Shown piece by piece: positions 27,234 through 35,336 of a stretch of DNA of 64,000 bases. The notes below the pieces were generated by a model. It was given only the letters and a program-made list of their open reading frames with translations. It ran no database searches and had not been told where the DNA came from. The stretch is from assembly GCA_902470815.1 (NCBI GenBank), contig CABRHS010000002.1, forward strand, positions 62,001 through 126,000. Direction: 5' to 3'. The stretch is from an uncultured Collinsella sp. Lineage in GTDB: Bacteria > Actinomycetota > Coriobacteriia > Coriobacteriales > Coriobacteriaceae. Both the position numbers and the translations under genes were made by a program. Numbering within the stretch: position 1 is the stretch's first letter; each line of letters begins with the position of its first letter.

Positions 27234-27755
27234 TCACATGGCGATGCCGAGGGCCCGCGCGATTTGCAGCGCGACGAACGCCGGAACCGCGAAAGGCAGG
27301 AGCGGCAGGGACCCGCGGCGCAGGACCGCTCCGGCGCACGCCAGGAAAAGCATGCCGAGGGCGAACGAGGCGAGCGCGTCGAAGGGCCGCCAGAGCGCCA
27401 GAGCCGCCAGGAACTTGACGTCGCCCATGCCCATGCCGGGGGCGCCTCCGTGCAACCGCCTCCACCCGAGCTCGAAGGCGGTGAGCGCGGCGCCCATCGC
27501 AAGGGACGCGGCGGTACATCCGGCAAGACGGGCCCAACCGCCGACGGCCCAGGACAGCGCGGCGCATGAACACGCGAGGCCCGCGAACAGCGCATTGGGA
27601 AATGCGCGCGAGCGGGCATCGATGACGGCGGACGCCAGGAGAAGGGCGCCCACGAGCGCGGCAAGCGCGGGAACCGGGCCCGCAGCCGCGAACGACGAGC
27701 GGGACACGGCCCCGGCATCGGAGAGCGCCCGCACCGAATATGCAACCCAGCCCAT
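27234..27755 (-). CDS. prepilin peptidase (A24 family, short form)
   Basis: 173 residues, highly hydrophobic, with about five membrane helices. Both catalytic Asp motifs are present: SAVIDARSRAFPN (Asp46) and GMGMGDVKFLA (Asp111, the GxGD motif). The N-terminal methyltransferase domain of PilD/ComC is absent, so it resembles TadV/CpaA or the peptidase-only form. It would process type IV pilin-like precursors, but no pilin or pilus assembly gene is in the window. It may serve a Tad pilus or the competence pseudopilus encoded elsewhere, given comEA, comEB and comEC here. The start at 27755 is the first ATG after a GAGGGGG run. Confidence 0.85.
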   Translation of the reverse strand: MGWVAYSVRALSDAGAVSRSSFAAAGPVPALAALVGALLLASAVIDARSRAFPNALFAGLACSCAALSWAVGGWARLAGCTAASLAMGAALTAFELGWRRLHGGAPGMGMGDVKFLAALALWRPFDALASFALGMLFLACAGAVLRRGSLPLLPFAVPAFVALQIARALGIAM

Positions 27756-27826
27756 GCTCGACCGCCCCCTCTCGCGAACCGGACCCCATCACAGCGCAAC
27801 CATACCACGCACCGCGGTGCGACGGG

Positions 27827-27832
27827 TATAAT
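27827..27832 (+). promoter_or_regulatory. -10 element for the plus-strand membrane protein gene
   Basis: The plus strand reads GGGTATAATG, containing a perfect TATAAT. No good -35 sequence lies 16-18 bases upstream. Transcription would begin near 27839. This rules out the ATG at 27831 as the start and supports the ATG at 27867. Confidence 0.6.
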
Positions 27833-27866
27833 GACCGCACTGCAAACGCTCGACATCGGGGGAACT

Positions 27867-28208
27867 ATGGACATGCCCACGTTCGATTACAGCACCGCGC
27901 CCGATGGGCCTCGGGCAGACGAGCACACGTCGATCGAGCCCGCCGAGCGCCCCGTCATCGAGAGCGCCAGCGCATCGACCGCGCCACAGGAGAACTCATC
28001 GAACTTCGCCTATATCCTCACGGGCGCCGTGCTCGGCGTGATCGCCTTGTTGCTGCTGGCGCTCACCCTCCTCATATTCGGGCTCTTCGACGCGGCCTAC
28101 AGCTCCCCCGGCCACATGGGCGACGGCCTTTCATATTACGAGAGCCACACGCTCGACCGCGACGCCGAGCGTCCCGACGCGGACCTGGATGGCTTCGTGG
28201 ACGCCTGA
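27867..28208 (+). CDS. small single-pass membrane protein with a C-terminal DxDxDG motif
   Basis: 113 residues, not recognised as a named family, and the only plus-strand protein gene supported here. About 47 polar residues precede one strong membrane helix (residues 48-74, LTGAVLGVIALLLLALTLLI). A short acidic C-terminus ends DADLDGFVDA. DADLDG at 104-109 followed by Asp112 fits the DxDxDGxxD calcium-binding loop of EF-hand and dockerin-like modules. With the N-terminus inside, the acidic tail would be outside the cell. The start ATG has GGGGGA 5 bases upstream. The gene is divergent from the prepilin peptidase gene and convergent with the glycosyltransferase gene. Confidence 0.75.
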   Translation: MDMPTFDYSTAPDGPRADEHTSIEPAERPVIESASASTAPQENSSNFAYILTGAVLGVIALLLLALTLLIFGLFDAAYSSPGHMGDGLSYYESHTLDRDAERPDADLDGFVDA

Positions 28209-28238
28209 CGCCGCGCGAAATCCCCGCATGCAAGAGAC

Positions 28239-28278
28239 GGGCGGGCCCGAGGCATCACGTCGATGCCCGGGCCCGCCC
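28239..28278. terminator. bidirectional hairpin between convergent genes
   Basis: GGGCGGGCCC (28239-28248) pairs perfectly with GGGCCCGCCC (28269-28278). The stem extends by GAGGCAT/ATGCCC with one bulged A. This gives about 16 base pairs and a 7-base loop. There is no T-run on either side, so it is not a textbook intrinsic terminator. Its place between converging genes favours that role. Confidence 0.6.
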
Positions 28279-28307
28279 ACCATTCAGCAGATGATGCTCC
28301 GCCGCAG

Positions 28308-29582
28308 CTACTGCGCGCCGTCGAGAACCTGGTCGAGGGTCACGCTCACGTCGTGCGGCGTTGGCACCCAGTCGACTTTGAGGAAGAGCGCCGCGACGGT
28401 GAGCGGGATGTACGTGAACATGAAGAGGGGGAACGTGAACAGGTTGGCGATGACGCGCCACCTCTGCGGGCAGTGAATGTGCTTGCGCTCGGTGACGGTG
28501 GTGAAGAAGCCCATCGCGAAGAACGTGAGGTACATGTAGGCGAACATCATGATCACGGAGCCGAACGCCATCTCGATCTCGGCGTCCGTCGCGAGAAAGC
28601 CATGGCTGAGCGCGCCCACGACGATGAACGTCACGTTGACGAGCATGCACATGAGCGTGAGCAGCATGGCGGGGCCGATCACCATGAGCATGTCATAGGC
28701 GGCGAACCGGTGGAACTTGGCGATTGACGTGAGCATGTGGCGGCCATAGGTGAACAGCACCTGGTAGAACCCCTTGGTCCAACGCATGCGCTGCCTGATT
28801 GAGGCCTTGAGGGTCACGGGCTGCTCGTCAAAGAACTCGGCGGGCGCGTACCCGATGCGCACACCGTGGATGGCGCAGAACGTCGCGAACTGGATGTCCT
28901 CGGTGAGGGTGTGGAAATCCCAGCCGTGCATGCCCTGGATGATCTTGGACGAGACGAGGTAGCCCGAACCCGAGACGGCGCAGGACGTGCCGCAGATCAT
29001 TCGGGAGTTGTTGAGGTAGCGCGCCTCGCGCATGAACCAGGTGGCGTATGCGGCGCTGATCCAGGAGCTGCCGAAATTCTTGGAGTTGCGGTAACTCGTG
29101 AGCGCAAGGAACCCCTGGTCGAAGGCATCGTTCATGACCGAGACGTAGTCGCGCGCGAGCAGGTTGTCCGCATCGAAGATGAAGAACGCCTCGTGCTTGC
29201 CGGGGTACTCCTTGAGGATGCGGTCGAACCCGTAGTCCATGACCCAGCTCTTGCCCTTGCGGGAGAGGTCGTTGCGCTCGTAGACGATGGCGCCGGCATC
29301 GCGGGCCGCCTGGGCGGTGTTGTCGGTGCAGGCGTCCGCGACCACGAAGATGTCGATGAGCTCAGAGGGGTAATCCTGGTCCTTGATCGACTTGACCAGG
29401 TTGGCAATGACCGCTTCCTCGTTATGCGCCGCGATGAAGAACGCGTAGCTGTGCTGCTTCTTCGCGGGGGCGATCTTGACCTCGCCGTGGAAGAGGCCGA
29501 CAAAGAAATAGACAACCTGGTACAAGAAGCACAGGGTGAACACGACCCCGACTATGGTGTTGAAGGCGACGATGGGTGTCAA
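28308..29582 (-). CDS. family 2 glycosyltransferase (membrane, processive type)
   Basis: 424 residues. The N-terminal helix IVGVVFTLCFLYQVVYFFVG is followed by a GT-A domain with AHNEEAVIANLVKSI, VVADACTDNT, FIFDADNLLARDY (the DxD-like metal site) and EDIQFATFCAIHG. QRMRWTKGFYQ is the Q/RxxRW motif of processive synthases such as cellulose or hyaluronan synthase. Four C-terminal membrane helices follow. It may make or export an exopolysaccharide or glycolipid; the sugar cannot be told. The start is a TTG at 29582 with GGGAGG close upstream. It stands alone, with no wzx or wzy or other sugar genes near. Confidence 0.88.
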   Translation of the reverse strand: MTPIVAFNTIVGVVFTLCFLYQVVYFFVGLFHGEVKIAPAKKQHSYAFFIAAHNEEAVIANLVKSIKDQDYPSELIDIFVVADACTDNTAQAARDAGAIVYERNDLSRKGKSWVMDYGFDRILKEYPGKHEAFFIFDADNLLARDYVSVMNDAFDQGFLALTSYRNSKNFGSSWISAAYATWFMREARYLNNSRMICGTSCAVSGSGYLVSSKIIQGMHGWDFHTLTEDIQFATFCAIHGVRIGYAPAEFFDEQPVTLKASIRQRMRWTKGFYQVLFTYGRHMLTSIAKFHRFAAYDMLMVIGPAMLLTLMCMLVNVTFIVVGALSHGFLATDAEIEMAFGSVIMMFAYMYLTFFAMGFFTTVTERKHIHCPQRWRVIANLFTFPLFMFTYIPLTVAALFLKVDWVPTPHDVSVTLDQVLDGAQ

Positions 29583-29654
29583 AGGGCCTCCCGGAACGCT
29601 TGGACAGATAGGTAGAGTCTACGCCACAACGGGCCGTCCGCCGGACGCGCGGTG

Positions 29655-29679
29655 CGCACCCGACCCGGATTACACATCG
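29655..29679. repeat. single copy of the intergenic GCACCCGACCC repeat
   Basis: CGCACCCGACCC followed by GGATTACACATCG matches the copy at 3130-3152 in 19 of 23 positions, including 12 identical bases at the start. It overlaps the rluD stop codon and the short gap before the glycosyltransferase gene. Confidence 0.65.
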
Positions 29680-30686
29680 AGGAGGCCGAGCTGGGGCACG
29701 ATCAGGTCGCCGGCCTCCGTGCGACCGAGGGAGCGGTCGTGCAGCTCGTCCAGCGCCGCTGCGAGGTCCCAGGGCAGCTCGTCACGGCAGCTCACGACCT
29801 CCCCGGTGACGGGGTGCTCGAACTGCACGCTCCAGGAATGGAGGAACTGCCGATCCAAGTCGAGGTTCATGCGCTCGTTTCCCTTGCCGTACAGCGGGTC
29901 GCCCACGAGCGGATGGTGGATGTGGCGCATGTGGACGCGTATCTGGTGCGTGCGCCCGGTGTAAAGATGGCACTCCACCAGGGTGTACCCCTCGTCGCCG
30001 CGCGCGGGCTCGAACCGCTCGAGCACCTTGAACGTGGTAATGGCCTGCCGGGCGAAGGGATCGTCGGAGACGGCCATCTTCACGCGGTCGCGCGTGGAGC
30101 GGGCGATGCCCGTGTTGATGGTGCCCTCGTCCATGACGATCTCACCGTGCACGAGCGTGATGTAGCGACGGTCGAGCGTGCGCGTGCGAATGAGGTTCTG
30201 CAGCGCGCGCTGGGTGTCGTCGTCCTTGGCGGCGAGCATGAGACCCGAGGTGTCGCGGTCGAGTCGGTGCACGATACCGGGGCGGTCCTCACCCTGGACC
30301 GTGCCCAGGTGGTCGAGGCCGCAGTGGTACGCGAGCGCGTTGGCGAGCGTGCCGTCCTCATGCCCGTGGGCGGGATGGCACACCAGGCCGCGCTGCTTGG
30401 ACAGGACGATCAGGTAATCGTCCTCGTAGCGGATGTCGAGCGGGATGGCCTGCGGGACGATCACCCCGGGCTCGCGGACGTCGGGGAGCTCGACGGACAC
30501 GCGATCGCCCTCTGACACGGGCTGTTTCTTGGACAGGCAGGTCTCGCCGTTGACGACGACCGCGCCGCCCTCGACGAGCTTGGCGCACGCCGAGCGCGAG
30601 GGGCAGGCGTCCTGAGCTCCCAGGTACGCGTCGAGTCGCTCGCCCGCGAACGAGGCGGGCACCACCAGGTGCAGATCGGTCGCCAT
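29670..30686 (-). CDS. rluD: RluA/RluD family 23S rRNA pseudouridine synthase
   Basis: 338 residues. An N-terminal S4 domain (RLDAYLGAQDACPSRSACAK) is followed by the pseudouridine synthase domain. The catalytic motif is HRLDRDTSGL, and the later landmarks are TLVECHLYTGRTHQIRVHM and PLVGDPLYG. The family isomerises uridines in 23S rRNA; by analogy with the Gram-positive lspA-ylyB pair it is the YlyB/RluD type. The ATG at 30686 shares bases with the lspA stop (TAATG), so the two are translationally coupled. Confidence 0.93.
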   Translation of the reverse strand: MATDLHLVVPASFAGERLDAYLGAQDACPSRSACAKLVEGGAVVVNGETCLSKKQPVSEGDRVSVELPDVREPGVIVPQAIPLDIRYEDDYLIVLSKQRGLVCHPAHGHEDGTLANALAYHCGLDHLGTVQGEDRPGIVHRLDRDTSGLMLAAKDDDTQRALQNLIRTRTLDRRYITLVHGEIVMDEGTINTGIARSTRDRVKMAVSDDPFARQAITTFKVLERFEPARGDEGYTLVECHLYTGRTHQIRVHMRHIHHPLVGDPLYGKGNERMNLDLDRQFLHSWSVQFEHPVTGEVVSCRDELPWDLAAALDELHDRSLGRTEAGDLIVPQLGLLDV

Positions 30687-31321
30687 TATCGCCCGTCCCT
30701 TCCATCGGAACCCCGCTCCTCGCGCTCGCGCCACGCGCGGGCGCGGTCCCCCCGGCGCTTGGCGCGTCGGGCGGCGGCGCGCTCCTCGCGCGCATCGAGC
30801 TCGGCCCCGGCATCGACCTTGGCCGCGGGGGAAAGGAACATGAACCCGATGAAGGAAAGCGCGACACCCGCGCAGATGGCGATATCGGCCACGTTGAACA
30901 CCGGGAAGTCGATGAAATCGGTGGCGAAGAAGTCGACCACGTACCCCAGCGTCACGCGGTCGAGCGCGTTTCCGAGCGCACCGCCCGCCACGAGCGAGAG
31001 ACCAAGGACCTCGAGCCTGGAGACCTGCGGCGAGCGCGCGAGGTACACGGCGATGGCAACGGTCACCACGAGCGCGAACAGGGCGAACATGAGGCCCATG
31101 CCCTCACCCAGGCTGAACGCCGCGCCCGTGTTCGCCACGAAGCGCAGGCTCAAGACGCCCGGGATGACCGGGACGCTCTCCCCCGTCACCATGAGGGTGT
31201 TCCTCACGAACACCTTGCTGATGTAATCGAGCGCGAACACCGTGACCGCCGTGATGAGGGCCACGCTCAAGCGCCACATGCGCGGGGGTTGGAACGCAAC
31301 GCCCGTCTTCTTCTCAGCCAA
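30686..31321 (-). CDS. lspA: lipoprotein signal peptidase (signal peptidase II)
   Basis: 211 residues. Four membrane helices carry the catalytic Asp residues in GNALDRVTLGYVVDF and FNVADIAICAG, plus the conserved RFVANTGAAFSLG. It cleaves prolipoproteins at the membrane. The core is normal, but a 40-residue Arg/Glu/Ala-rich cytoplasmic tail (REERAAARRAKRRGDRARAW) follows. The start is taken as a TTG at 31321 (MAEKKTG), with GAGAGG about 6 bases upstream. The next ATG (31279) has no Shine-Dalgarno. Intergenic repeats lie just upstream. Confidence 0.9.
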   Translation of the reverse strand: MAEKKTGVAFQPPRMWRLSVALITAVTVFALDYISKVFVRNTLMVTGESVPVIPGVLSLRFVANTGAAFSLGEGMGLMFALFALVVTVAIAVYLARSPQVSRLEVLGLSLVAGGALGNALDRVTLGYVVDFFATDFIDFPVFNVADIAICAGVALSFIGFMFLSPAAKVDAGAELDAREERAAARRAKRRGDRARAWREREERGSDGRDGR

Positions 31322-31344
31322 GTAGACACCTCTCGTCGATCTGC

Positions 31345-31385
31345 GATGTGCAATCGGGGTGGATGTGCAATCGGGGTCGGGTGCG
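31345..31385. repeat. tandem copies of the intergenic GATGTGCAA repeat
   Basis: GATGTGCAATCGGGGT occurs twice in tandem at 31345-31360 and 31362-31377 (17-base period), followed by CGGGTGCG. On the minus strand this reads CGCACCCGACCCCGATTGCA and then CATCC, the same family as 3130-3152 and 29655-29679. Adjacent GCGAATTGC copies (31383-31391 and 31401-31409) add a palindromic GTGCGAATTGCAC. It lies between ileS and lspA, just upstream of the lspA start. Confidence 0.75.
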
Positions 31386-31451
31386 AATTGCACACGGGGA
31401 GCGAATTGCGCATCGATGCGCGCCTCGCGCAAGAACCCGATCGCACACCCC

Positions 31452-31490
31452 CGAGGCCCGGACGGGAGCGATATCCCGGCCCGGGCCTCG
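31452..31490 (-). terminator. hairpin after ileS
   Basis: CGAGGCCCGG (31452-31461) pairs perfectly with CCGGGCCTCG (31481-31490), with an inner CGGGA/TCCCG stem and a 6-base loop. It begins about 48 bases after the ileS stop. No T-run follows on the minus strand. The likely role is transcription end or RNA protection for ileS, separating it from lspA-rluD. Confidence 0.6.
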
Positions 31491-31537
31491 TCGTATTCAA
31501 TCCGTATGCGCCGGCCGCATGCGCCGGCGATCAGCGC

Positions 31538-34339
31538 CTACGCGAGGGCGGCGGCGCAGCGGTCGCAGATGTGCGCGTGCTCGCCGTGGGCGCCCGTGGA
31601 CTCGCGGAAGTTCCAGCAGCGGTCGCAGGCCTCGCCATGCGCGGCCTCGATCTCGGCGGTGAACTCCTCGCCCTGCTCGAGTTCGACCTCAGAGACGATG
31701 TAGAACTCGGCGAGGTCGACGGCCTTGTCGCCCGTGAGCAGAGCGTAGGCATCGGCCGGGGCGGTGGCCTTCACGCGGACCTGCTGGCTCTTGGTGAAGG
31801 TGCCCTCGGCGCGCGCGGCCTCGATGGCCTTGGTGACCACGCCGCGGAGCTCGAGCGACGCCTCGAGCACGCCGGCAAACTCGTTGGCCTGCTCGAGCGT
31901 GATGGGGCTCTTGTACCAATCGAGCAGGGCCGCGTACTCCTGGTTGTCACGGCAACCGGCGGGAGCGAACTCCATGGCCTCGTCGACCGTGTAGGACAGG
32001 ATGGGCTGCAGATCGCGCATGAGCATGGAGAGCAGCTCGGCCACGACGGTCTGCGCGCTGCGCATCTCGTGGCTGCCGGGCTTCTCGCAGTACAGGCGGT
32101 CCTTCAGCGCGTCGAGGTAGACGTTGGAGAGCTCGGTGACCACGAAGTCGTACAGCGTGCGGTACGCGCGGTTGAACTCGAAGCCCTCGTACGCGGCGTC
32201 GACCTCGGCCTGCACCTGCGTGAGGCGGGCGAGCATGAGCTTGTCGAGCGGCATGAGCTCGTCGAAGGCCACGCCGTCGGTCGTGGGCTCGAACTGACCC
32301 TCGAGCACGGACAGCAGGAAGCGCAGCGTGTTGCGGAAGCGGCGGTACGCGTCGGACGTGCGGGCGAGGATCTCGGTGTCGCAGGCGACGTCGGTGGAGG
32401 TGTCCACGGAGGCTACCCACAGACGGATGATGTCGGCGCCCATCTCATCGCAGATCTTGTTGGGGTCGATCACGTTACCGAGCGACTTGGACATCTTGCG
32501 GCCCTGGCCGTCGAGGGTGAAGCCCTGGGAGATAACGGCCTTGTACGGAGCGATGCCGTTGGTGCCCACGGAGGTCAGCAGCGAGGACTGGAACCAGCCG
32601 CGGTGCTGGTCGGAGCCCTCGAGGTAGACGTCCGCCGGGTACTTGAGCTCGGGGCGGTACTCGCACACGGCCTTCCAGGACACACCGGAGTCCCACCACA
32701 CGTCGAGGATGTCACGATCGGCCTTGAGGTGATGGCCGCCGCACTTGGGACACACGCAGGCGTCACCGAGGTAGGACTCGGGCGCATCGGTGAACCAAGC
32801 GTCGGAACCCTTCTCGTGGAACAGCGCGATGACGGCGTCGAGCGTGTCGTCGTTCATGATCTTCTCGCCGCAGTCGGCGCAGGTGAAGGACGGGATCGGC
32901 ACGCCCCAGTTGCGCTGACGGGAGATGCACCAGTCGGGGCGCTGTTCCACCATGGCGCCGATGCGGTTGACGGCGTGCTCGGGATACCAGGACACGTGGT
33001 TACGAACCTGGTCGAGCGCCTGCTCGCGCAGGCCGGTCTTATCCATGGAGACGAACCACTGGTCGGTGGCGCGGAAAAGCACCGGGTTCTTGCAGCGCCA
33101 GCAGTGCGGGTAGCTGTGGGTGATCTTGACCTCGGCCACGAGCATGCCGCGGTCGCGCAGGAACTGGATGATGTGCGGGTTGGCCTCGTCGGTGTCCATG
33201 CCGGAGAACGGGCCGCCAGCACCGAACTCGTCGCCGTTGTAGAAGCGACCGTCGTCGTCGACGGGCATGCAGACGTCCATGCCCTCCTTCATGCAGACGT
33301 AGTAGTCGTCCACGCCGTGGCCGGGCGAGTTGTGGACGATACCGGTACCGTCCTCGGTGCCCACGTAGTCGGCCAGTAGGGCGACGCCCTCGACGCCGTC
33401 GAAGACGGGCTGCTTGTAATGCAAGTGATCGAGCACCTCAGCGGGCACCTCATAGGGCTTGCCGTCGACCATCACGGGGGTGACGTCCCAGCCGGCGATG
33501 CCGCAGACCTTCTCGGCCAGGTCCTTGAGCATGATCTCGGCGCGGCCGTCGTGCTCGATTGCGCAGTAAATCGCCTCGGGCTTGAGAGAGACCGCCTGGT
33601 CAGACGGGATGGTCCAGGGCGTGGTGGTCCAGATCACGAAGTCGACCGGGCCGTCAAAGGACTCGAGGCCGGCGGGCTTGCTCGTGAGCTCGAAGCGCAC
33701 GTAGATGGACGGGCTCGTCTCGTCGGCGTACTCGATCTCGGCCTCCGCGAGCGCGGTGTGGCAGTGCTTGCACCAATGGACCGGCTTGTGACCGCGGTAG
33801 ACCATGCCACGGTCGAACATGGCCTTGAACGCCTCGATGTCGGCGGCGTCGTGCTGGTGATAGAGCGTGAGGTAGGGGTTGTCCCAGTCGCCCAGGACGC
33901 CCAGGCGCTTGAAGCCCTCGCGCTGCAGGTCGATGTTCTCGACGGCGAACTTGTTACAGAGCTCGCGAATCTCGGCCGTGGAGGCCTGATTGAACTTCTC
34001 GGTGCCCATCTGGGTCTCGACCTTATGCTCAATGGGCTGGCCGTGGCAGTCCCAACCGGGCACGTACGGGGTCTCGTAGCCCTGCATGGCCTTGTAGCGG
34101 TTGATCATGTCCTTGGCGATCTTGTTCATCGCGTGGCCCAGGTGGATGGGGCCGTTGGCGTAGGGAGGACCGTCGTGCAGGACGAACTTCTCATGGCCCT
34201 CGTTCTTTTTGAGCATGAGTTCGTACACGTGGTTCTGCTGCCAGCGCTTGAGGCGCTCCGGCTCGCGCTGCGCCAGGGCCGCCCTCATGGGGAACTTGGT
34301 CTTGGGCAGGTTCATGGTCTGCTTGTACTCGTTCGCCAC
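31538..34339 (-). CDS. ileS: isoleucyl-tRNA synthetase
   Basis: 933 residues, class I. The HIGH motif is in PYANGPIHLGHAMNK and KMSKS in GRKMSKSLGN. Zinc-binding CxxC pairs lie mid-protein (CADCGEK, CPKCGGHH) and at the C-terminus (CDRCWNFRES ... CDRCAAAL). The length and the short C-terminal zinc finger match bacterial type 1 IleRS, not the mupirocin-resistant type 2. The start is the GTG at 34339 (MANEYKQTMNLP) with AGAGGGG 5 bases upstream. Expression is controlled by a T-box in the leader. Confidence 0.97.
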   Translation of the reverse strand: MANEYKQTMNLPKTKFPMRAALAQREPERLKRWQQNHVYELMLKKNEGHEKFVLHDGPPYANGPIHLGHAMNKIAKDMINRYKAMQGYETPYVPGWDCHGQPIEHKVETQMGTEKFNQASTAEIRELCNKFAVENIDLQREGFKRLGVLGDWDNPYLTLYHQHDAADIEAFKAMFDRGMVYRGHKPVHWCKHCHTALAEAEIEYADETSPSIYVRFELTSKPAGLESFDGPVDFVIWTTTPWTIPSDQAVSLKPEAIYCAIEHDGRAEIMLKDLAEKVCGIAGWDVTPVMVDGKPYEVPAEVLDHLHYKQPVFDGVEGVALLADYVGTEDGTGIVHNSPGHGVDDYYVCMKEGMDVCMPVDDDGRFYNGDEFGAGGPFSGMDTDEANPHIIQFLRDRGMLVAEVKITHSYPHCWRCKNPVLFRATDQWFVSMDKTGLREQALDQVRNHVSWYPEHAVNRIGAMVEQRPDWCISRQRNWGVPIPSFTCADCGEKIMNDDTLDAVIALFHEKGSDAWFTDAPESYLGDACVCPKCGGHHLKADRDILDVWWDSGVSWKAVCEYRPELKYPADVYLEGSDQHRGWFQSSLLTSVGTNGIAPYKAVISQGFTLDGQGRKMSKSLGNVIDPNKICDEMGADIIRLWVASVDTSTDVACDTEILARTSDAYRRFRNTLRFLLSVLEGQFEPTTDGVAFDELMPLDKLMLARLTQVQAEVDAAYEGFEFNRAYRTLYDFVVTELSNVYLDALKDRLYCEKPGSHEMRSAQTVVAELLSMLMRDLQPILSYTVDEAMEFAPAGCRDNQEYAALLDWYKSPITLEQANEFAGVLEASLELRGVVTKAIEAARAEGTFTKSQQVRVKATAPADAYALLTGDKAVDLAEFYIVSEVELEQGEEFTAEIEAAHGEACDRCWNFRESTGAHGEHAHICDRCAAALA

Positions 34340-34367
34340 GAATACCCCTCTCTGTTGTGGGCGCATG

Positions 34368-34406
34368 AAAAAAGCGCCCGTCCTAGCTCAAGCTGGGACG
34401 AAGCGC
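34368..34406 (-). terminator. intrinsic terminator of the ileS T-box leader
   Basis: On the minus strand CGTCCCAGCT (34400-34391) pairs with AGCTAGGACG (34388-34379) across a 2-base loop. The base is extended by GCGC/GCGC. A run of six T follows (34373-34368). It lies 29 bases before the ileS start and competes with the antiterminator that carries the T-box sequence. Confidence 0.85.
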
Positions 34407-34660
34407 GTATGGATGCGGGAAGCAGACCCGCGTGCGTTTCGCTATACCACCCAGCTCAAAGGTTCGCGCGTTCGCGCTCCCCTCGTACTCGGCTGGTCAG
34501 TCACGACGACCATCCCGGCGACGCCTACTGGGCGCGAACGCGCCGTTGGGGCCGCGGCTCCGGGGTGATATTCGGTTCGGCCGCACGCACCCGGATCGCA
34601 GCATCCCGGGCTCTCTTCGCCGTGCGGGTCCGACCTACTCGTCCCCATCAACGCCTGTGA
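34368..34660 (-). promoter_or_regulatory. T-box riboswitch controlling ileS (tRNA-Ile sensing)
   Basis: Reading the minus strand: the stem I start GGGGACGAGTAGG (34647-34635) holds the GAGTA loop-E motif. The distal-loop pair GGATGCTGCGATCC lies in the stem I apex. The specifier ATC (Ile) lies in GAATATCACC at 34569-34567. The T-box bulge region GGGTGGTATAGCG is at 34452-34440, where TGGT can pair with the 3' end of uncharged tRNA-Ile (discriminator A). The intrinsic terminator follows at 34406-34368. Uncharged tRNA would stabilise the antiterminator and allow ileS transcription. The usual ACC after TGGN is TAT here, a variant. All other parts fit. This explains most of the 392-base gap before ileS. 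Confidence 0.88.
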
Positions 34661-34666
34661 TTCAGC

Positions 34667-34672
34667 ATGATA
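34667..34672 (-). promoter_or_regulatory. -10 element of the ileS T-box transcript
   Basis: The minus strand reads TATCAT, about 20 bases before the first T-box landmark, so the transcript would start near the base of stem I. The -35 region is poor (GGAATT at 17 bases). Confidence 0.5.
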
Positions 34673-34731
34673 GCACGTAGAACTCGGCCAATTCCCGCAA
34701 AGTCTCGCACCGCGCCGTTTCAACACGCGCC

Positions 34732-35073
34732 TCAACGGCGTCTCTTGGCCCGAACGCCGACACGCAGCGACCCAAAAACGATACTTGCGATCAAGAGCAC
34801 CAAGCCCGCCAGGTACACTTGCTCCCCCACGAGCTCTTGGCCTGTGATATTTCGCTCTGTATACAGCCCAACGACCATGAGCGCCAGTCCCACCGCGCAC
34901 CCTAGTGTCAAACCGCCCATACCGCGGCACAGCTCGTGCTCGTCATAGCGCGACCGCTGACTGGACGAGGCGGTATTGAATCCAGCGACAAAGATCGATC
35001 CATGACCGCTCAAGAACAAAAGGCTTAATCCAAGAGACAGGGCAGCCAAAGACGCTGTCACCAGCACGTCCAT
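34732..35073 (-). CDS. DUF3784 family small membrane protein
   Basis: 113 residues. The N-terminal membrane helix (LVTASLAALSLGLSLLFLSG) is followed by the DUF3784 signature FVAGFNTASSSQRSRYDEHE and LCRGMGG. Two more helices (about 65-84 and 90-108) and a basic end RAKRRR follow. Family function is unknown. The ATG at 35073 has GGGAGG 7 bases upstream. It sits in a lower-GC patch unlike its neighbours and has no operon partner, so recent acquisition is possible. Confidence 0.85.
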   Translation of the reverse strand: MDVLVTASLAALSLGLSLLFLSGHGSIFVAGFNTASSSQRSRYDEHELCRGMGGLTLGCAVGLALMVVGLYTERNITGQELVGEQVYLAGLVLLIASIVFGSLRVGVRAKRRR

Positions 35074-35336
35074 GGTGGACCTCCCAACACAATGCACGTC
35101 GAAATCACCCTTGATGCAGCATATCATTGACTAAACAAGGGCGTCCTTAGACCATGCCTACGTGAGATGTGCTGCAAAAATCCCTTGCTGTAAGGCGATT
35201 TTCAATAAGCTCAGAATCAGGCGCTCGCACAAAACCTCGACCTGCCAAAGCAATGGCAGCATCGGCACCCAGAGATGATCTATTACTGATAGCGTTTTAC
35301 TCAAGGGGAATAGTGCAGCAACTTCCGCGTCAGCTC
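35074..35336. other. lower-GC intergenic region without a supported gene
   Basis: 263 bases between the DUF523 and DUF3784 genes, clearly richer in A and T than its surroundings. It holds one strong hairpin (35176-35202). A 60-codon minus-strand frame crosses the region but has no recognisable family or Shine-Dalgarno sequence and is not called. Confidence 0.5.
35176..35202. terminator. bidirectional intrinsic terminator
   Basis: AAAATC (35177-35182) pairs with GATTTT (35197-35202) and CCTT with AAGG inside, with one bulged C and a 5-base loop. T-runs follow on both strands (TTTT at the plus end; TTTTT at the minus end). It would end DUF523 transcription coming from the right. Confidence 0.75.
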
